Source: Sphingomonas sp. 67-36 (GTDB taxonomy: Bacteria > Pseudomonadota > Alphaproteobacteria > Sphingomonadales > Sphingomonadaceae). Taken from it: 64,000 nt of DNA. Shown in pieces: positions 9,122-17,483 of this stretch (position 1 is its first letter; the number at the start of each line of letters is the position of its first letter). A program made the translations under genes and the position numbers. The DNA lies in NCBI GenBank assembly GCA_001897375.1, contig MKSU01000021.1, positions 1-64,000 on the forward strand. The letters are read 5' to 3'. A model generated the notes under the pieces. That model was given only the letters and a program-made list of their open reading frames with translations. It did not search any database and had not been told where the DNA came from.

Positions 9122-9975
9122 CGTTCGCTTAGCTCTATGGTGCTGGAGAGCGAAGCGGGAATGGTGATCTGGTAGCGCGCGTCGAGCCGGCCGCCCGGCG
9201 CAAGCTGGCGTTTGCCCTTGCCAAGATCGATATGCCGGCGATCGACATGCTTGACCCAGGCATGGCCGTGGCGATCTGCGTAGAAGAGGAACAGCCGCTT
9301 TGCGCGCACGCTGCGGCATGTCTCCAGCAGCTGGGTGACCAGGCGTGGCCGAAGGTTCGATAGGCCTTGGAATATCTCGTCAGCATGGTCGAAACCGAGC
9401 GTTGCGGGAACCTCGTCAAGCATCTCGATCGCTGCGCGCTCCTCCCCGGCGACGCGAAGGAAATGGTCCCAGGGCTGCTCGCGGACCGGTTCGGGGACGT
9501 GTCCGCCGAGCCGGCCGGTGCCGAGCTCGAACCTTCGCCATTCGAGGCCGAGGAGTGTGTCGGCAAAGAGCGGGCGGGTGCGTACCGCCAGGGCCGCATC
9601 GAGCGGGAGCTTCATCAGCCAGGTCGGCGCAGTGCGATCGGGATCGTAGAGATAGATCGTCGGATGGCCGCCGAGGCGAAGATAATGGTTGCGTCCGAGC
9701 AGATCGAGCGCGCTCGCGCCACCGACATAGAAAGTCGAGGGTCGCAGCTCCTGCGCGGACAGGATCGCGGCATCCCAGCGCTGCGTCGCAGGCGTGGTGC
9801 CTGACGGGCGGCGGTAGACGCGCGGCGCGACCCGCTCCAGCCACCCGTTCTGAACATAGGCATGGATCGAGGGACGCGAGACCCCCTGTTCTTGGAGCCA
9901 GGCCGTGTCGACCAGCCGCCCGGGCCCGAGTTGAGGGAGGAGTCGGTTCAACGAATTTTTCTTTTGTTCACTCAC
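9118..9975 (-). CDS. abiEi: AbiEi-family antitoxin/repressor
   Basis: A 285-residue protein with an N-terminal winged helix (LVDTAWLQEQGVSRPSIHAYVQNGWLERVAPRVYRR split across about residues 20-58) followed by the AbiEi C-terminal domain, including YVGGASALDLLG. AbiEi proteins bind promoter inverted repeats and oppose the cognate AbiEii. The GTG at 9975 is chosen because it puts the start just before the winged helix; the frame stays open upstream but without family similarity. It heads a four-gene run with stop/start overlaps. Autoregulation through the inverted repeats immediately upstream is inferred from the family. Confidence 0.83.
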   Translation of the reverse strand: MSEQKKNSLNRLLPQLGPGRLVDTAWLQEQGVSRPSIHAYVQNGWLERVAPRVYRRPSGTTPATQRWDAAILSAQELRPSTFYVGGASALDLLGRNHYLRLGGHPTIYLYDPDRTAPTWLMKLPLDAALAVRTRPLFADTLLGLEWRRFELGTGRLGGHVPEPVREQPWDHFLRVAGEERAAIEMLDEVPATLGFDHADEIFQGLSNLRPRLVTQLLETCRSVRAKRLFLFYADRHGHAWVKHVDRRHIDLGKGKRQLAPGGRLDARYQITIPASLSSTIELSER

Positions 9976-10004
9976 AATGAACTTATTGGCGGTTTCGTAA
10001 ACCG
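9966..10004. promoter_or_regulatory. Inverted repeats at the abiEi start (candidate operator)
   Basis: Two short inverted repeats lie at and just before the GTG of abiEi. One is GTTCA (9966-9970) with TGAAC (9978-9982). The other is CGGTTTCGTAAACCG (9990-10004), with perfect 6-bp arms. AbiEi proteins are known to repress their own operon through inverted repeats, so these are reasonable operators. No promoter hexamers could be assigned with confidence. Confidence 0.4.
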
Positions 10005-10099
10005 GTGACAAGCAGTGGTTTAAGGCGACGGCATAAAGTTCATTCTCGCTGAGCGGACGAGGCCGTGCACAAACCGCCACGCGGCACGGCTCCCTCGAA

Positions 10100-10129
10100 G
10101 CGAAGGGCGAGCCAGCGCTCGCCCTTCGC
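10100..10129 (-). terminator. Hairpin terminator after the E1-like gene
   Basis: Arms GCGAAGGGCGAGC (10100-10112) and GCTCGCCCTTCGC (10117-10129) are perfect complements with a 4-nt loop. The hairpin lies 15 nt past the stop of the E1-like gene and before the abiEi promoter, so it separates the ubiquitin-like operon from the abiE operon. There is no clear T-run, so read-through is possible. Confidence 0.7.
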
Positions 10130-10144
10130 ATGACCCCGTCCTGC

Positions 10145-11440
10145 TCACGCCGCAAGTAGCCGCGCCGCCGTCGAAGCGCGGCACCCGACCGGGCATGCCG
10201 CGTTGGCTCCAACCGGCGTCGCGCCATACGCCCAGCTCTCAGGACGAAGTGCGTTGAGAAACAGCTGCTGGTCGACATGCGCCGGGCTCGCCGCCGTCAG
10301 TTCGCGCAGCCACCGGCTCACCAGCAGGAGACCCGACCAGAAGGACACGAACGCGGCGGTCGGAATCGCATCGCCGAGACCGTCATCCATCGGATGCAGG
10401 CAGCCGACGCAAGCTTGGTCCGGTTCGTGCGAAGACACCAGCACATTGAAGCTCTCGGTTGCGCCGACGCCTAGCCACGGCGATCCGGCCCGCTGCGCCG
10501 CCCAGCGGGAGGGAATGTCATCGACGCCGATAAGCACCGTATCGGCGAGCGGCATGCCCTCCACGAACCGCACGGGCTCGGGATGCACCGACAGATCGCC
10601 GCCGAAGCGGGCGAGGTCGTCGACCTTCCGCTCGCCGAGCGCCGAACGCACGAGCAGTGCGTTGCGATTGAGATTGCTGAGCGCGCTACGATCGTCGTCG
10701 AGCACCCGGCCGGTGCCTTTGATCGCCGGCAGGCGGTGGAGCACGAACAGGACGGCGTTGGCGATGGCGCCGCCGCTGATCAGGTCGAAATTGGGCAAGT
10801 CCGCGCTTTCCAACGTATCGGCTGCGGCGAGGCGCACTTCGACGGCGGCGCAGGGCGCATAGAGCAAGTCGAAATAGTCCGGTGCCAGCGCGCGGCCCCG
10901 CAAGCGACGCATTGCCAGCTTGAAGGCCTCGGCCGCCGCCAGCGCACCGGCGGCCATGCCGCCCATCGGCCATGACGCGCCCCGCCAAGAAGTAGGTTGA
11001 GCGTCGATCGACCCGGCCCAGCCTCCCGCATTCATCGCGATGCGGTTATCGGCACGGTCCTCGGCGGGATCACCCGAACCGAACACGAAGGTGACATCGG
11101 CGCGTTCCGCTGGGCGACCGTGGTGGAAGGCCCGGCCCGGCAGCAGGTCGAGCCCGACCTCGATCAGGCTTTTGACAAGGTCACCGCCGGCCAACGGGGG
11201 CTGGAACCCGATCATGGCGCGCTCAGGCGCGTCGAGCCAGATCTCGTGACCCGACCGCGCCATTAGCAGCGCGGCGGTGATGAAAGCGCTCTGCCCGGAA
11301 TGGGTCTCGAGCGCGTCTTCGCGGGCTTCCAGGACGATGCGAGTAGCGGTGAGCGCCGCGAGTATCTCGCCGTCGTCGGTTTCCGCCACGAGGTCGGTGC
11401 GCATCAACAGCATCGTGCGGTTCAGTGCGTCGGCGAGCAT
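10145..11440 (-). CDS. E1-like ThiF-family ubiquitin-activating enzyme
   Basis: A 431-residue ThiF/E1-like protein. The nucleotide-binding half begins near FDLISGGAIANAVL and continues to DDDRSALSNLNRNALLV, which matches the E1 D-x-x-x-x-SNLNR adenylation motif. A later CVGC pair (in DQACVGCLHP) could bind zinc or supply the thioester cysteine. The N-terminal half contains a second, decayed Rossmann-like portion. E1 enzymes adenylate the C-terminal glycine of a ubiquitin-like protein. Here that partner is the Arg-Gly-Gly-ending protein encoded two genes upstream. The start overlaps the JAB gene stop by one base. No separate E2 gene is present, so transfer may be direct. Confidence 0.8.
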   Translation of the reverse strand: MLADALNRTMLLMRTDLVAETDDGEILAALTATRIVLEAREDALETHSGQSAFITAALLMARSGHEIWLDAPERAMIGFQPPLAGGDLVKSLIEVGLDLLPGRAFHHGRPAERADVTFVFGSGDPAEDRADNRIAMNAGGWAGSIDAQPTSWRGASWPMGGMAAGALAAAEAFKLAMRRLRGRALAPDYFDLLYAPCAAVEVRLAAADTLESADLPNFDLISGGAIANAVLFVLHRLPAIKGTGRVLDDDRSALSNLNRNALLVRSALGERKVDDLARFGGDLSVHPEPVRFVEGMPLADTVLIGVDDIPSRWAAQRAGSPWLGVGATESFNVLVSSHEPDQACVGCLHPMDDGLGDAIPTAAFVSFWSGLLLVSRWLRELTAASPAHVDQQLFLNALRPESWAYGATPVGANAACPVGCRASTAARLLAA

Positions 11441-11880
11441 CAGACAATCTCCAAATGGTCGGCGATGGGTACCTCGCGCCAGCTGCCGTCGGGCTGGATC
11501 TGCGCGAGAAAGGCGTTGCTGAAACCGATCTCCCCCTGCGCGAAGCGCGGGATGACGAGGCTGAGGAAGCCAGGGACCGAAAGCAGGGGGAAGGCGTCGT
11601 CAGTCGCGGAATGATAGGCCGCGCCAGGATGTGTGTGGATCTGGACCCGGACACCGTCGCCGGCTGCCACGAGCTCGTTCCAGAACCGGTTCAGCCAGGC
11701 GGGATCGAGCTCGAAGCCGACCGCGCTGGCGCTATGCTCGGGATGCAGCACGCGCTCGACGGCATCGGGCCGGGTCCACGACCCGACCCAAAGCGCCTGG
11801 CACTCACGCCGCCCGCCACCGCAGTAGCGGAGGTGGGCGAACGTGGCGTCGAACACCGCGCTGGGGACGCGCAGGCGCAT
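11440..11880 (-). CDS. JAB/Mov34 metalloprotease (deubiquitinase-like)
   Basis: A 146-residue JAB (JAMM) domain protein. The zinc site is visible as HTHPGAAYHSATDD (H-x-H-P followed by S-x-x-D), with an upstream Glu in the N-terminal strand region. JAMM proteases cleave after the terminal glycine of ubiquitin-like proteins. In bacterial ubiquitin-like operons they mature the modifier or remove it from targets. The gene sits 2 nt after the multi-ubiquitin-like gene and overlaps the E1-like gene, so the three are made together. Length is that of a stand-alone JAB domain. Confidence 0.85.
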   Translation of the reverse strand: MRLRVPSAVFDATFAHLRYCGGGRRECQALWVGSWTRPDAVERVLHPEHSASAVGFELDPAWLNRFWNELVAAGDGVRVQIHTHPGAAYHSATDDAFPLLSVPGFLSLVIPRFAQGEIGFSNAFLAQIQPDGSWREVPIADHLEIV

Positions 11881-11882
11881 GC

Positions 11883-12665
11883 TCAGCCTCCCCGCACGAC
11901 GGGCGGGCGCAGTGACAGCTGGGCGTGAGGGCCGACATGCTCCTGGCGCAGCGTATGCGCCGAATTGAGCTCGCGGCCCTGCTGGTCGACCAGGATAAGA
12001 TCGCCGCCCGGCGACCCGAACAACGGGCGGGCCGCCGCGATCACCGCACCCACCGTCTCGCCCGGGCGCACCTGCATCGTGCGGGCGAGGCCGTTATAGA
12101 CGACGGTAATCTCGAAAGCATCGGAGACCGGCTTGGCGGCGACGATGAAGCGCTCGAGGCCCGTTTCGGCCAAATCGATCGTGTCGGTGGCAAGGATTAG
12201 GCGGTCGGTGCCGCCGGGCACGTCGAGAAACAGGGCTTCATGCTCGCCCGCTTCGGCCAATGCGTAGAGTTCGCGTCCGGCGATCGTCGAGCGACCCCAG
12301 AGGATCTGGTGGTCGCGCAGCGCGAACTTGAAGAGCCGGTCGTTCTCGAAGCCGATGAAGCGCTCGACGCGGCGGTCGCGCAGATCGAAGGGCTCGTCGA
12401 GCCGGACGTCCTCGAAATCGCCGCTAGGCAGGATCGCCAGGAGGCTCCAGGCCGCGAGCGCGTCCACGCCGGCGGTCTCGAGGATCTGGCGCCCGAGCGG
12501 CATCGGATCGTCGAGGAGGAGCGGGCCGAAGTCGAGGCCGTTGTTCGCATAGCGGATGCGATAGGTGTGCGCGGCGCGCAGCGCGCGATCCTCGCGGATC
12601 GCCTGGCCGACATCGTCACAATCGTCGGGGATGTCGTGGTCGGAATGGGGGTCGTGGATGTTCAT
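11883..12665 (-). CDS. Multi-ubiquitin-like protein ending in Arg-Gly-Gly
   Basis: A 260-residue protein that appears to hold three beta-grasp (ubiquitin-like) units: about residues 34-105 (YRIRYANNGLDF..., multiubiquitin type), 112-186 (FALRDHQILWGRSTIAGREL...), and 188-260 (FEITVVYNGLARTMQVRPGE...). It ends with PPVVRGG, so a free di-glycine C-terminus is encoded directly, as in mature ubiquitin. The acidic, His/Asp-rich first 30 residues are probably disordered. The protein is the presumed substrate of the E1-like and JAB proteins encoded immediately after it. The two domain repeats were judged by eye. Confidence 0.82.
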   Translation of the reverse strand: MNIHDPHSDHDIPDDCDDVGQAIREDRALRAAHTYRIRYANNGLDFGPLLLDDPMPLGRQILETAGVDALAAWSLLAILPSGDFEDVRLDEPFDLRDRRVERFIGFENDRLFKFALRDHQILWGRSTIAGRELYALAEAGEHEALFLDVPGGTDRLILATDTIDLAETGLERFIVAAKPVSDAFEITVVYNGLARTMQVRPGETVGAVIAAARPLFGSPGGDLILVDQQGRELNSAHTLRQEHVGPHAQLSLRPPVVRGG

Positions 12666-12752
12666 TGGTCGTAAGCCTTTGCGTCTTGAAGCGAGCCGGG
12701 GGACGGGCTCCAGCAGGTCAATCGGCAGGGCTGTTCGAAACCGGTAAGCGGA

Positions 12753-15700
12753 TCAGGGAATTATTTTCAGCGTGCCCGGCGGGACGGCGTCGCAGATGAT
12801 AAGGGCCGGGCAGCCCGGGCAAGTGAATGACGATTCCTCTTTCCTGAAGAGTCCGTCGCTGGCGCCCTGAAGGCATTCGCCGATCCATCCGCGCCGGGTG
12901 TCGAGCTTCTTTGGTGTGATCTCCACGGGCTTGACGAGCTCGTCCGCGAGATAGACGATCTCGACGGTTGCGCTTGGCAATGTCTCCGCTGCGGCGAGCA
13001 GCAGCGCGGCGGCCGCGATGTCGTCGTCGTCCGACTTGCGGTGGTGGCCGCTTCGGCACCGCCTGAGTACCAGCCCGCCATCGGGAGCGATGAGCATCTC
13101 GTCAGGCGTGACGAGCACTTCGTCCGCACCGAATTTGAGACGCAAGGCGGTTTTCGCCTGTGGCTGGTGCCGGTCGCGGCACCCGATGAAGAAGCGGACC
13201 ATCGCCGTTGCGAACCCGCGATAGTCCTCGACATAGCCATCATCTGCGATGCCCTGCACCGCGCACTCGTCGGCGATTCGCCGCGCGAGATCTGCGTCGG
13301 TGGCGAAGGATCGGCCTTGCGTGACTTCATCGACGATAACGCGCACCGCTTCGTGCATCAGCATGAAGGGCGACATCTCGCGGCGCCCGCCGATGCGAAG
13401 CACATGGGTGTAGAAGAACCGGCGCGGGCACTTCCTGTAAAGCGCCAGCTGCGAGGCATGATAGCGCCGGCCCTCGGCCTCGACCTTTATCGGCAAGGTG
13501 TCAGGAGACGGCGGCAGGGTCTGTGACGGTACGAGAGTGACACGTTCGATCGAGGAGCCGCAGTGGTCGATGAAGGGGGACAGCGATCGCTTGGCGGTCT
13601 TGGTGCGATTCTCGGCGTAGAGGATCAGCCGATCGCGGGCGCGCGACAGCCCCACATAGAAGATGCACTGCTGTTCTTCGTCATGTCCTGCGCGAAACTC
13701 GTCCTCGGCGGTCCCGGTGGCACCGGCGATCATGCCCGGCGGTGCGGGGCACGCGGGCAGCCGGCAGCTTCGCGGCAGCGTGCTGATGTTCATGCCGGGC
13801 AGGTGGACGACGGGGAACTCCAGACCCTTGGCACCGTGGATGGTCATCAAGCGGACGGCATCGATGCCCTGTGCGGCTGCGGGCAGTTGGCGCAGATCCC
13901 GCTCGTCCGAGAGCCGGAGCAACCGCCGTACGCGCGCGAGGAAGCGCGGAACTCGCAGCCCCTTGCCAGTGGGTTGTGCGCGCAAGAAGTTCATGAACTG
14001 CCAGACGGCGATCGCAGCGCTGCGATCGGCGACCTTGGTCGAGCAGGCGAAGCGCCGCGCGACATCGGTGCGATCGAGCAGGAACGCCGCCAACACCGAC
14101 CAGGGCGCGGAATTAGCATCGAACCCGGCTAGCACGCCGACGATTGACGCGAGCGAGGCTTGCCCGCCGGGCGACACCGCGCCGAAGATGGCCGCTCCGC
14201 TCAGCCAGCGTGGCGGCATCGTGTCTTCGCCGCGCAGCGCGTCGAGCGCGCCGCCGAGATCGGCCAGGTCCATCGGATATTCGGCAAGGCACGCGGTCCG
14301 GGCCAGCCCCATGCCCCGTGGGTCGGTCAGCAGCGACAGGATCGAGAGCAGGTCCTTGATCTCGGGCCGCTCGAGCAGGCTGCCGAGATAGAGGACCGGA
14401 ACGCCTAGCGCCTCGAGGTCGCGGCCGATATCGGCAAGCCGGTCATTGCCCGAGCATAAGACGGCCTGGTCGCGGTAAGGATGCCCCGCTTTCAGCTGCT
14501 CGGCTACCGCGTCAGCGATCATGGCCGAGGTCGCGCCGGGGATGTCGGTCGTGCGAAGTTGCGTGCGGGAAAGCGACGGCCCGCGGTCGGCGGAGAGGTT
14601 CGTGTCGGCCTTATCGCCTGCGTCCATGGTTTTGGCGAAACCGGTGAAGGTGTCGATGATTTCGCGCATCGAGCGGTAGTTCACCTTCAGCCGCGCGCTC
14701 TTGGCGCCGGGGAAATCCTCGGTCTCGAACAGGTCCATGTTGTGCGACGAGGCGCCGCGGAAGCGGTAGATCGATTGCCGGATGTCGCCGACAGCCCACA
14801 AGTTCATGCCCTGGGGCCGTAGCTGTTTCAACAGACGGACACTGGCGCGGTTCACATCCTGATACTCGTCGACGAGCACATGGGCATAAGTCGCGGCAAA
14901 ATGGTCGCGCGATGTCTCGTCCGTCTCGAGCAGCATGGTCGGGAGCATAACCAGGTCGCCGAAGTCGATACGGCCTGGCCCCTTCACCACTTCATACCGC
15001 GCATACACGCGCGCTACTTCGTCGGCTGCTTGCGCCGCCAGTCGAGATTCGTCGTCGGTCGCGGCCGCCGCCATCTCGGCAGCGAGTTGGGCATAGCGCT
15101 CCGGGCCGACCACCTCGTCCTTTGCACGCGAAATGGCGTCGAGCAGGTCGGCGATCTTGCTCGTCGGGTCGTAGATGTCGCGGTAGTGAACAAGACCGAG
15201 GCGCGGAAACTCGTCCTCGAGGAGCTCGACCTGTTCGGCACGGTCAATCATGCGAAACCCTGGGCTGATCCCCAGCCGATCGCCGAACCGGCGCAGCAGA
15301 TCGAGGCCGAAGGCGTGGAATGTACCGATCCACATCGCGGCCGCCGCCTGCGGGTTGCGCGCGGCAATCCGATCCGACATCTCGCCGGCTGCCTTGTTGG
15401 AGTAGGTCAGCACCAGGATCGAACGCGGATCCACATTGTCCTCGACCAGTCTGGCGACCCGTGCAGTCAGCGTCTGCGTCTTCCCCGTTCCGGGGCCCGC
15501 CTTAAGTAAATAAGCCGCGCCCCCGTGGCGCACAGCATCGCGCTGGGCGTCGTTGAGCGGCGGAGGCGGGCGCTCCGGCCGATCCTCGGCGACGACCGGG
15601 GGCAGCAGCAAGGCATCAAAGAGCTGCTGCGCGACCAGGTCATATGGTGCACCGAGCTTTTCCGCGATTGCTGCGCCGGACATGCCGTCGATATGCAGTG

Positions 15701-16139
15701 CCCGCGCAACGTCGCGCGGCAGCAGGAATTCGCGCGCGAACAGGTCCATCTGGACTTCGCGGCGTTTGCGCCGGTTGTGATCGATGACGCGTTCGGAGCC
15801 GACCGGTGCCGCCTCGGAGGACCGGGCGAGGTCAATCTCGCACGGCGTGCGATCGTCGCCGAGTTCGACATGCCCCAGCTCATGACAAATCAGGAACGCC
15901 CTCTGGAAGCCGGTGCCGATGTCCTCATACAAGATCATTCGATCGGCTTCGTCAGGCAGGAATATCGCGCGCCCTCCATCGAGCATCGCCGCGCCCGGCG
16001 CGGTAGGCTCGGTATCGATGCCGCGGCGCTCGGCCTCTGCCTTCGCGAACTCGAACGGGGCCCAAGGGTCGAGTCCACGGCCAACCGCCTCGGCGTGAAG
16101 CCGCGCCGCGATCTGCCGTGCGACTTCGAGCGCGTCCAT
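12753..16139 (-). CDS. ImmA/IrrE peptidase-UvrD helicase fusion with Fe-S nuclease-like tail
   Basis: A 1128-residue fusion. Residues 1-180 form an ImmA/IrrE zinc peptidase with HELGH at 86-90 and the third-ligand segment FAREFLLP at about 134-141. A UvrD/PcrA superfamily 1 helicase follows, with Walker A AGPGTGKT at 214-221, a Walker B segment LVDEYQD and the motif TIHGAKGLEFPVV. The C-terminus has the AddB/Cas4-like cysteine pattern KCPRRFF plus TCPGCPALIIC. The nuclease motif is degenerate: the usual D-Y-K is replaced by R-C-R in VLRRCRSGHH. The peptidase may sense a signal or cleave a repressor, and the helicase would act on DNA; both are inferred. It follows the 197-residue gene with a 1-nt gap. 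Confidence 0.87.
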   Translation of the reverse strand: MDALEVARQIAARLHAEAVGRGLDPWAPFEFAKAEAERRGIDTEPTAPGAAMLDGGRAIFLPDEADRMILYEDIGTGFQRAFLICHELGHVELGDDRTPCEIDLARSSEAAPVGSERVIDHNRRKRREVQMDLFAREFLLPRDVARALHIDGMSGAAIAEKLGAPYDLVAQQLFDALLLPPVVAEDRPERPPPPLNDAQRDAVRHGGAAYLLKAGPGTGKTQTLTARVARLVEDNVDPRSILVLTYSNKAAGEMSDRIAARNPQAAAAMWIGTFHAFGLDLLRRFGDRLGISPGFRMIDRAEQVELLEDEFPRLGLVHYRDIYDPTSKIADLLDAISRAKDEVVGPERYAQLAAEMAAAATDDESRLAAQAADEVARVYARYEVVKGPGRIDFGDLVMLPTMLLETDETSRDHFAATYAHVLVDEYQDVNRASVRLLKQLRPQGMNLWAVGDIRQSIYRFRGASSHNMDLFETEDFPGAKSARLKVNYRSMREIIDTFTGFAKTMDAGDKADTNLSADRGPSLSRTQLRTTDIPGATSAMIADAVAEQLKAGHPYRDQAVLCSGNDRLADIGRDLEALGVPVLYLGSLLERPEIKDLLSILSLLTDPRGMGLARTACLAEYPMDLADLGGALDALRGEDTMPPRWLSGAAIFGAVSPGGQASLASIVGVLAGFDANSAPWSVLAAFLLDRTDVARRFACSTKVADRSAAIAVWQFMNFLRAQPTGKGLRVPRFLARVRRLLRLSDERDLRQLPAAAQGIDAVRLMTIHGAKGLEFPVVHLPGMNISTLPRSCRLPACPAPPGMIAGATGTAEDEFRAGHDEEQQCIFYVGLSRARDRLILYAENRTKTAKRSLSPFIDHCGSSIERVTLVPSQTLPPSPDTLPIKVEAEGRRYHASQLALYRKCPRRFFYTHVLRIGGRREMSPFMLMHEAVRVIVDEVTQGRSFATDADLARRIADECAVQGIADDGYVEDYRGFATAMVRFFIGCRDRHQPQAKTALRLKFGADEVLVTPDEMLIAPDGGLVLRRCRSGHHRKSDDDDIAAAALLLAAAETLPSATVEIVYLADELVKPVEITPKKLDTRRGWIGECLQGASDGLFRKEESSFTCPGCPALIICDAVPPGTLKIIP

Positions 16140-16140
16140 G

Positions 16141-16734
16141 TCAGTCTATTTCGGCGAGGATGCCGGCGCGCGCTGCTTCGTTGACGCCGGCATTAATCAG
16201 AATTTGCTCGAAGGTGACTTGGCTCGACAGTACCGGCCGGGAATCCGCCTTGTAGCTCGGCGCAAGCGTCGCCGACCGGACGCCGCGGATGCTTGCGATC
16301 AGATCCTCGAGCTGCGCGTCGATGCCCGCTGCCATCCGCGCCAGAAACCCCTTCGGAATCGTATCGACGAGCACACGCCGGTCGCGTACCGCGGCGACCA
16401 CCTGTCGCGGCACGCCGAGCGTCGCGGCGAGCGTTTTCATTTCAGCGGCGTTGCGACCGTCGAACACGCTCGCAGGCTGGCCTTGTGTGGCTTCCATCTT
16501 AGTCGGCACCGATGCCGCGAAACGGGTCCAGGCGGAAGCAATCTGGGCTTCGTCACGCGGCGATAACGGCGCAGCTTCGTCGGGCATGCTCCGGGTCATT
16601 TCGTGCGACAGATCGACGAGCGCGAGCGCATATTGCGGATAATCGCGAAGATATCTGGCAAGCGCCGTCGCGTCGCCTTCCGCCTCCAGCGCGAAGGACT
16701 CGAGGACGTCGTCCAGATCCGTATCGCCGGTCAC
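16141..16734 (-). CDS. Unknown protein between sigma-like factor and helicase fusion
   Basis: A 197-residue soluble protein with no family that I recognise. The N-terminus is acidic and helical (DLDDVLESFALEAEGDATALARYL), and there is no signal peptide or membrane segment. Its GTG start overlaps the stop of the sigma-like gene (GTGA), and its stop is one base from the start of the ImmA/IrrE-UvrD fusion. A position directly behind a sigma factor suggests an anti-sigma or co-regulator, possibly the substrate of the ImmA/IrrE peptidase, but nothing in the sequence proves this. Confidence 0.7.
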   Translation of the reverse strand: MTGDTDLDDVLESFALEAEGDATALARYLRDYPQYALALVDLSHEMTRSMPDEAAPLSPRDEAQIASAWTRFAASVPTKMEATQGQPASVFDGRNAAEMKTLAATLGVPRQVVAAVRDRRVLVDTIPKGFLARMAAGIDAQLEDLIASIRGVRSATLAPSYKADSRPVLSSQVTFEQILINAGVNEAARAGILAEID

Positions 16735-17483
16735 GACTGCGACTCGTCTTGCATCGCCGCCCGGATGGCGTCGTAGGCCTTGTCCCGGTGCGTCCTGATG
16801 GTCTTCTCCGATCTGCCCAGTAGTTTCGATATCGAAACCGCGGACTTGTCGATCGAGTCGATGGGTATTCCCTTGGAGATCATTTCAACGATCCTGATTT
16901 GTTCCTGTGGTAGGCCCCCAATCGCCGCACGAAGTCGTGACCGGTAATCTTCCTCGTTGATCAGCGCCGGATCGAACGGATCGAAGGCTCCGCGCGCGCG
17001 CTCAACCTCGGGCGACGGCTCGCCGGTATCCCAATCATAGTCGAGGCTCGCACCACGATTTTCCTCCTCATACGCTTTTTCCCGCGCGTCGCGCCGCAGA
17101 TTGGCGACGCCGAGATCGAAGCGCGCCTCGAAGAAGTCGAGACGCTCGTCATATGCTTGACGGTCCCCGCATAGCAGATCCTGGAATTTGTCGAAGGCGA
17201 GCTCGTGGATGCGTTCGGCAGTACGTTCGATCCGGCCGTGGGTCTCATTCCCGGTCGTCATGCGCGGGAGCGCAGCTTTCACGCGTGCGCTGAGGACCGA
17301 GAACAGCCGCTCGAAGAACGCTTCCGAATTCTCGCTGCGGCTGGCGCGCAGGAGGTGGAGCAGGCATTCGCTCGGAACCCAGCCGGCGGCGCGACGATTG
17401 CGGATTTCGGCACGCTCAAGCAGCTGATCGCGGGACAGGGTGGCGATCTCCACCAGCAGCGTCTCGACCGCTGCCGAACGCAT
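16731..17483 (-). CDS. Sigma-70-like factor of the defence operon
   Basis: A 250-residue protein resembling a divergent sigma-70 family factor. A region-2-like helical segment (AFFERLFSVLSARVKAALPR) lies near residues 52-75. A region-4-like helix-turn-helix occupies about residues 180-245 (LRAAIGGLPQEQIRIVEMI and LLGRSEKTIRTHRDKAYDAI). I chose the ATG at 17483 because an AGGGGG Shine-Dalgarno-like run lies upstream; a GTG at 17546 would add 21 residues. It heads a six-gene minus-strand operon and may drive its transcription. It could also be a plain helix-turn-helix regulator. Confidence 0.7.
   Translation of the reverse strand: MRSAAVETLLVEIATLSRDQLLERAEIRNRRAAGWVPSECLLHLLRASRSENSEAFFERLFSVLSARVKAALPRMTTGNETHGRIERTAERIHELAFDKFQDLLCGDRQAYDERLDFFEARFDLGVANLRRDAREKAYEEENRGASLDYDWDTGEPSPEVERARGAFDPFDPALINEEDYRSRLRAAIGGLPQEQIRIVEMISKGIPIDSIDKSAVSISKLLGRSEKTIRTHRDKAYDAIRAAMQDESQS

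Noticed and set aside
8156-9319. 66-codon extension of the AbiEii frame upstream of 9121
   Set aside because: It runs antisense-free through the abiEi coding sequence and adds no family similarity; ATGA overlap marks the true start.
9976-10278. Upstream extension of the AbiEi frame
   Set aside because: The extension has no AbiEi similarity and would overlap the terminator and the E1-like gene's 3' end; the internal GTG at 9975 fits the family.
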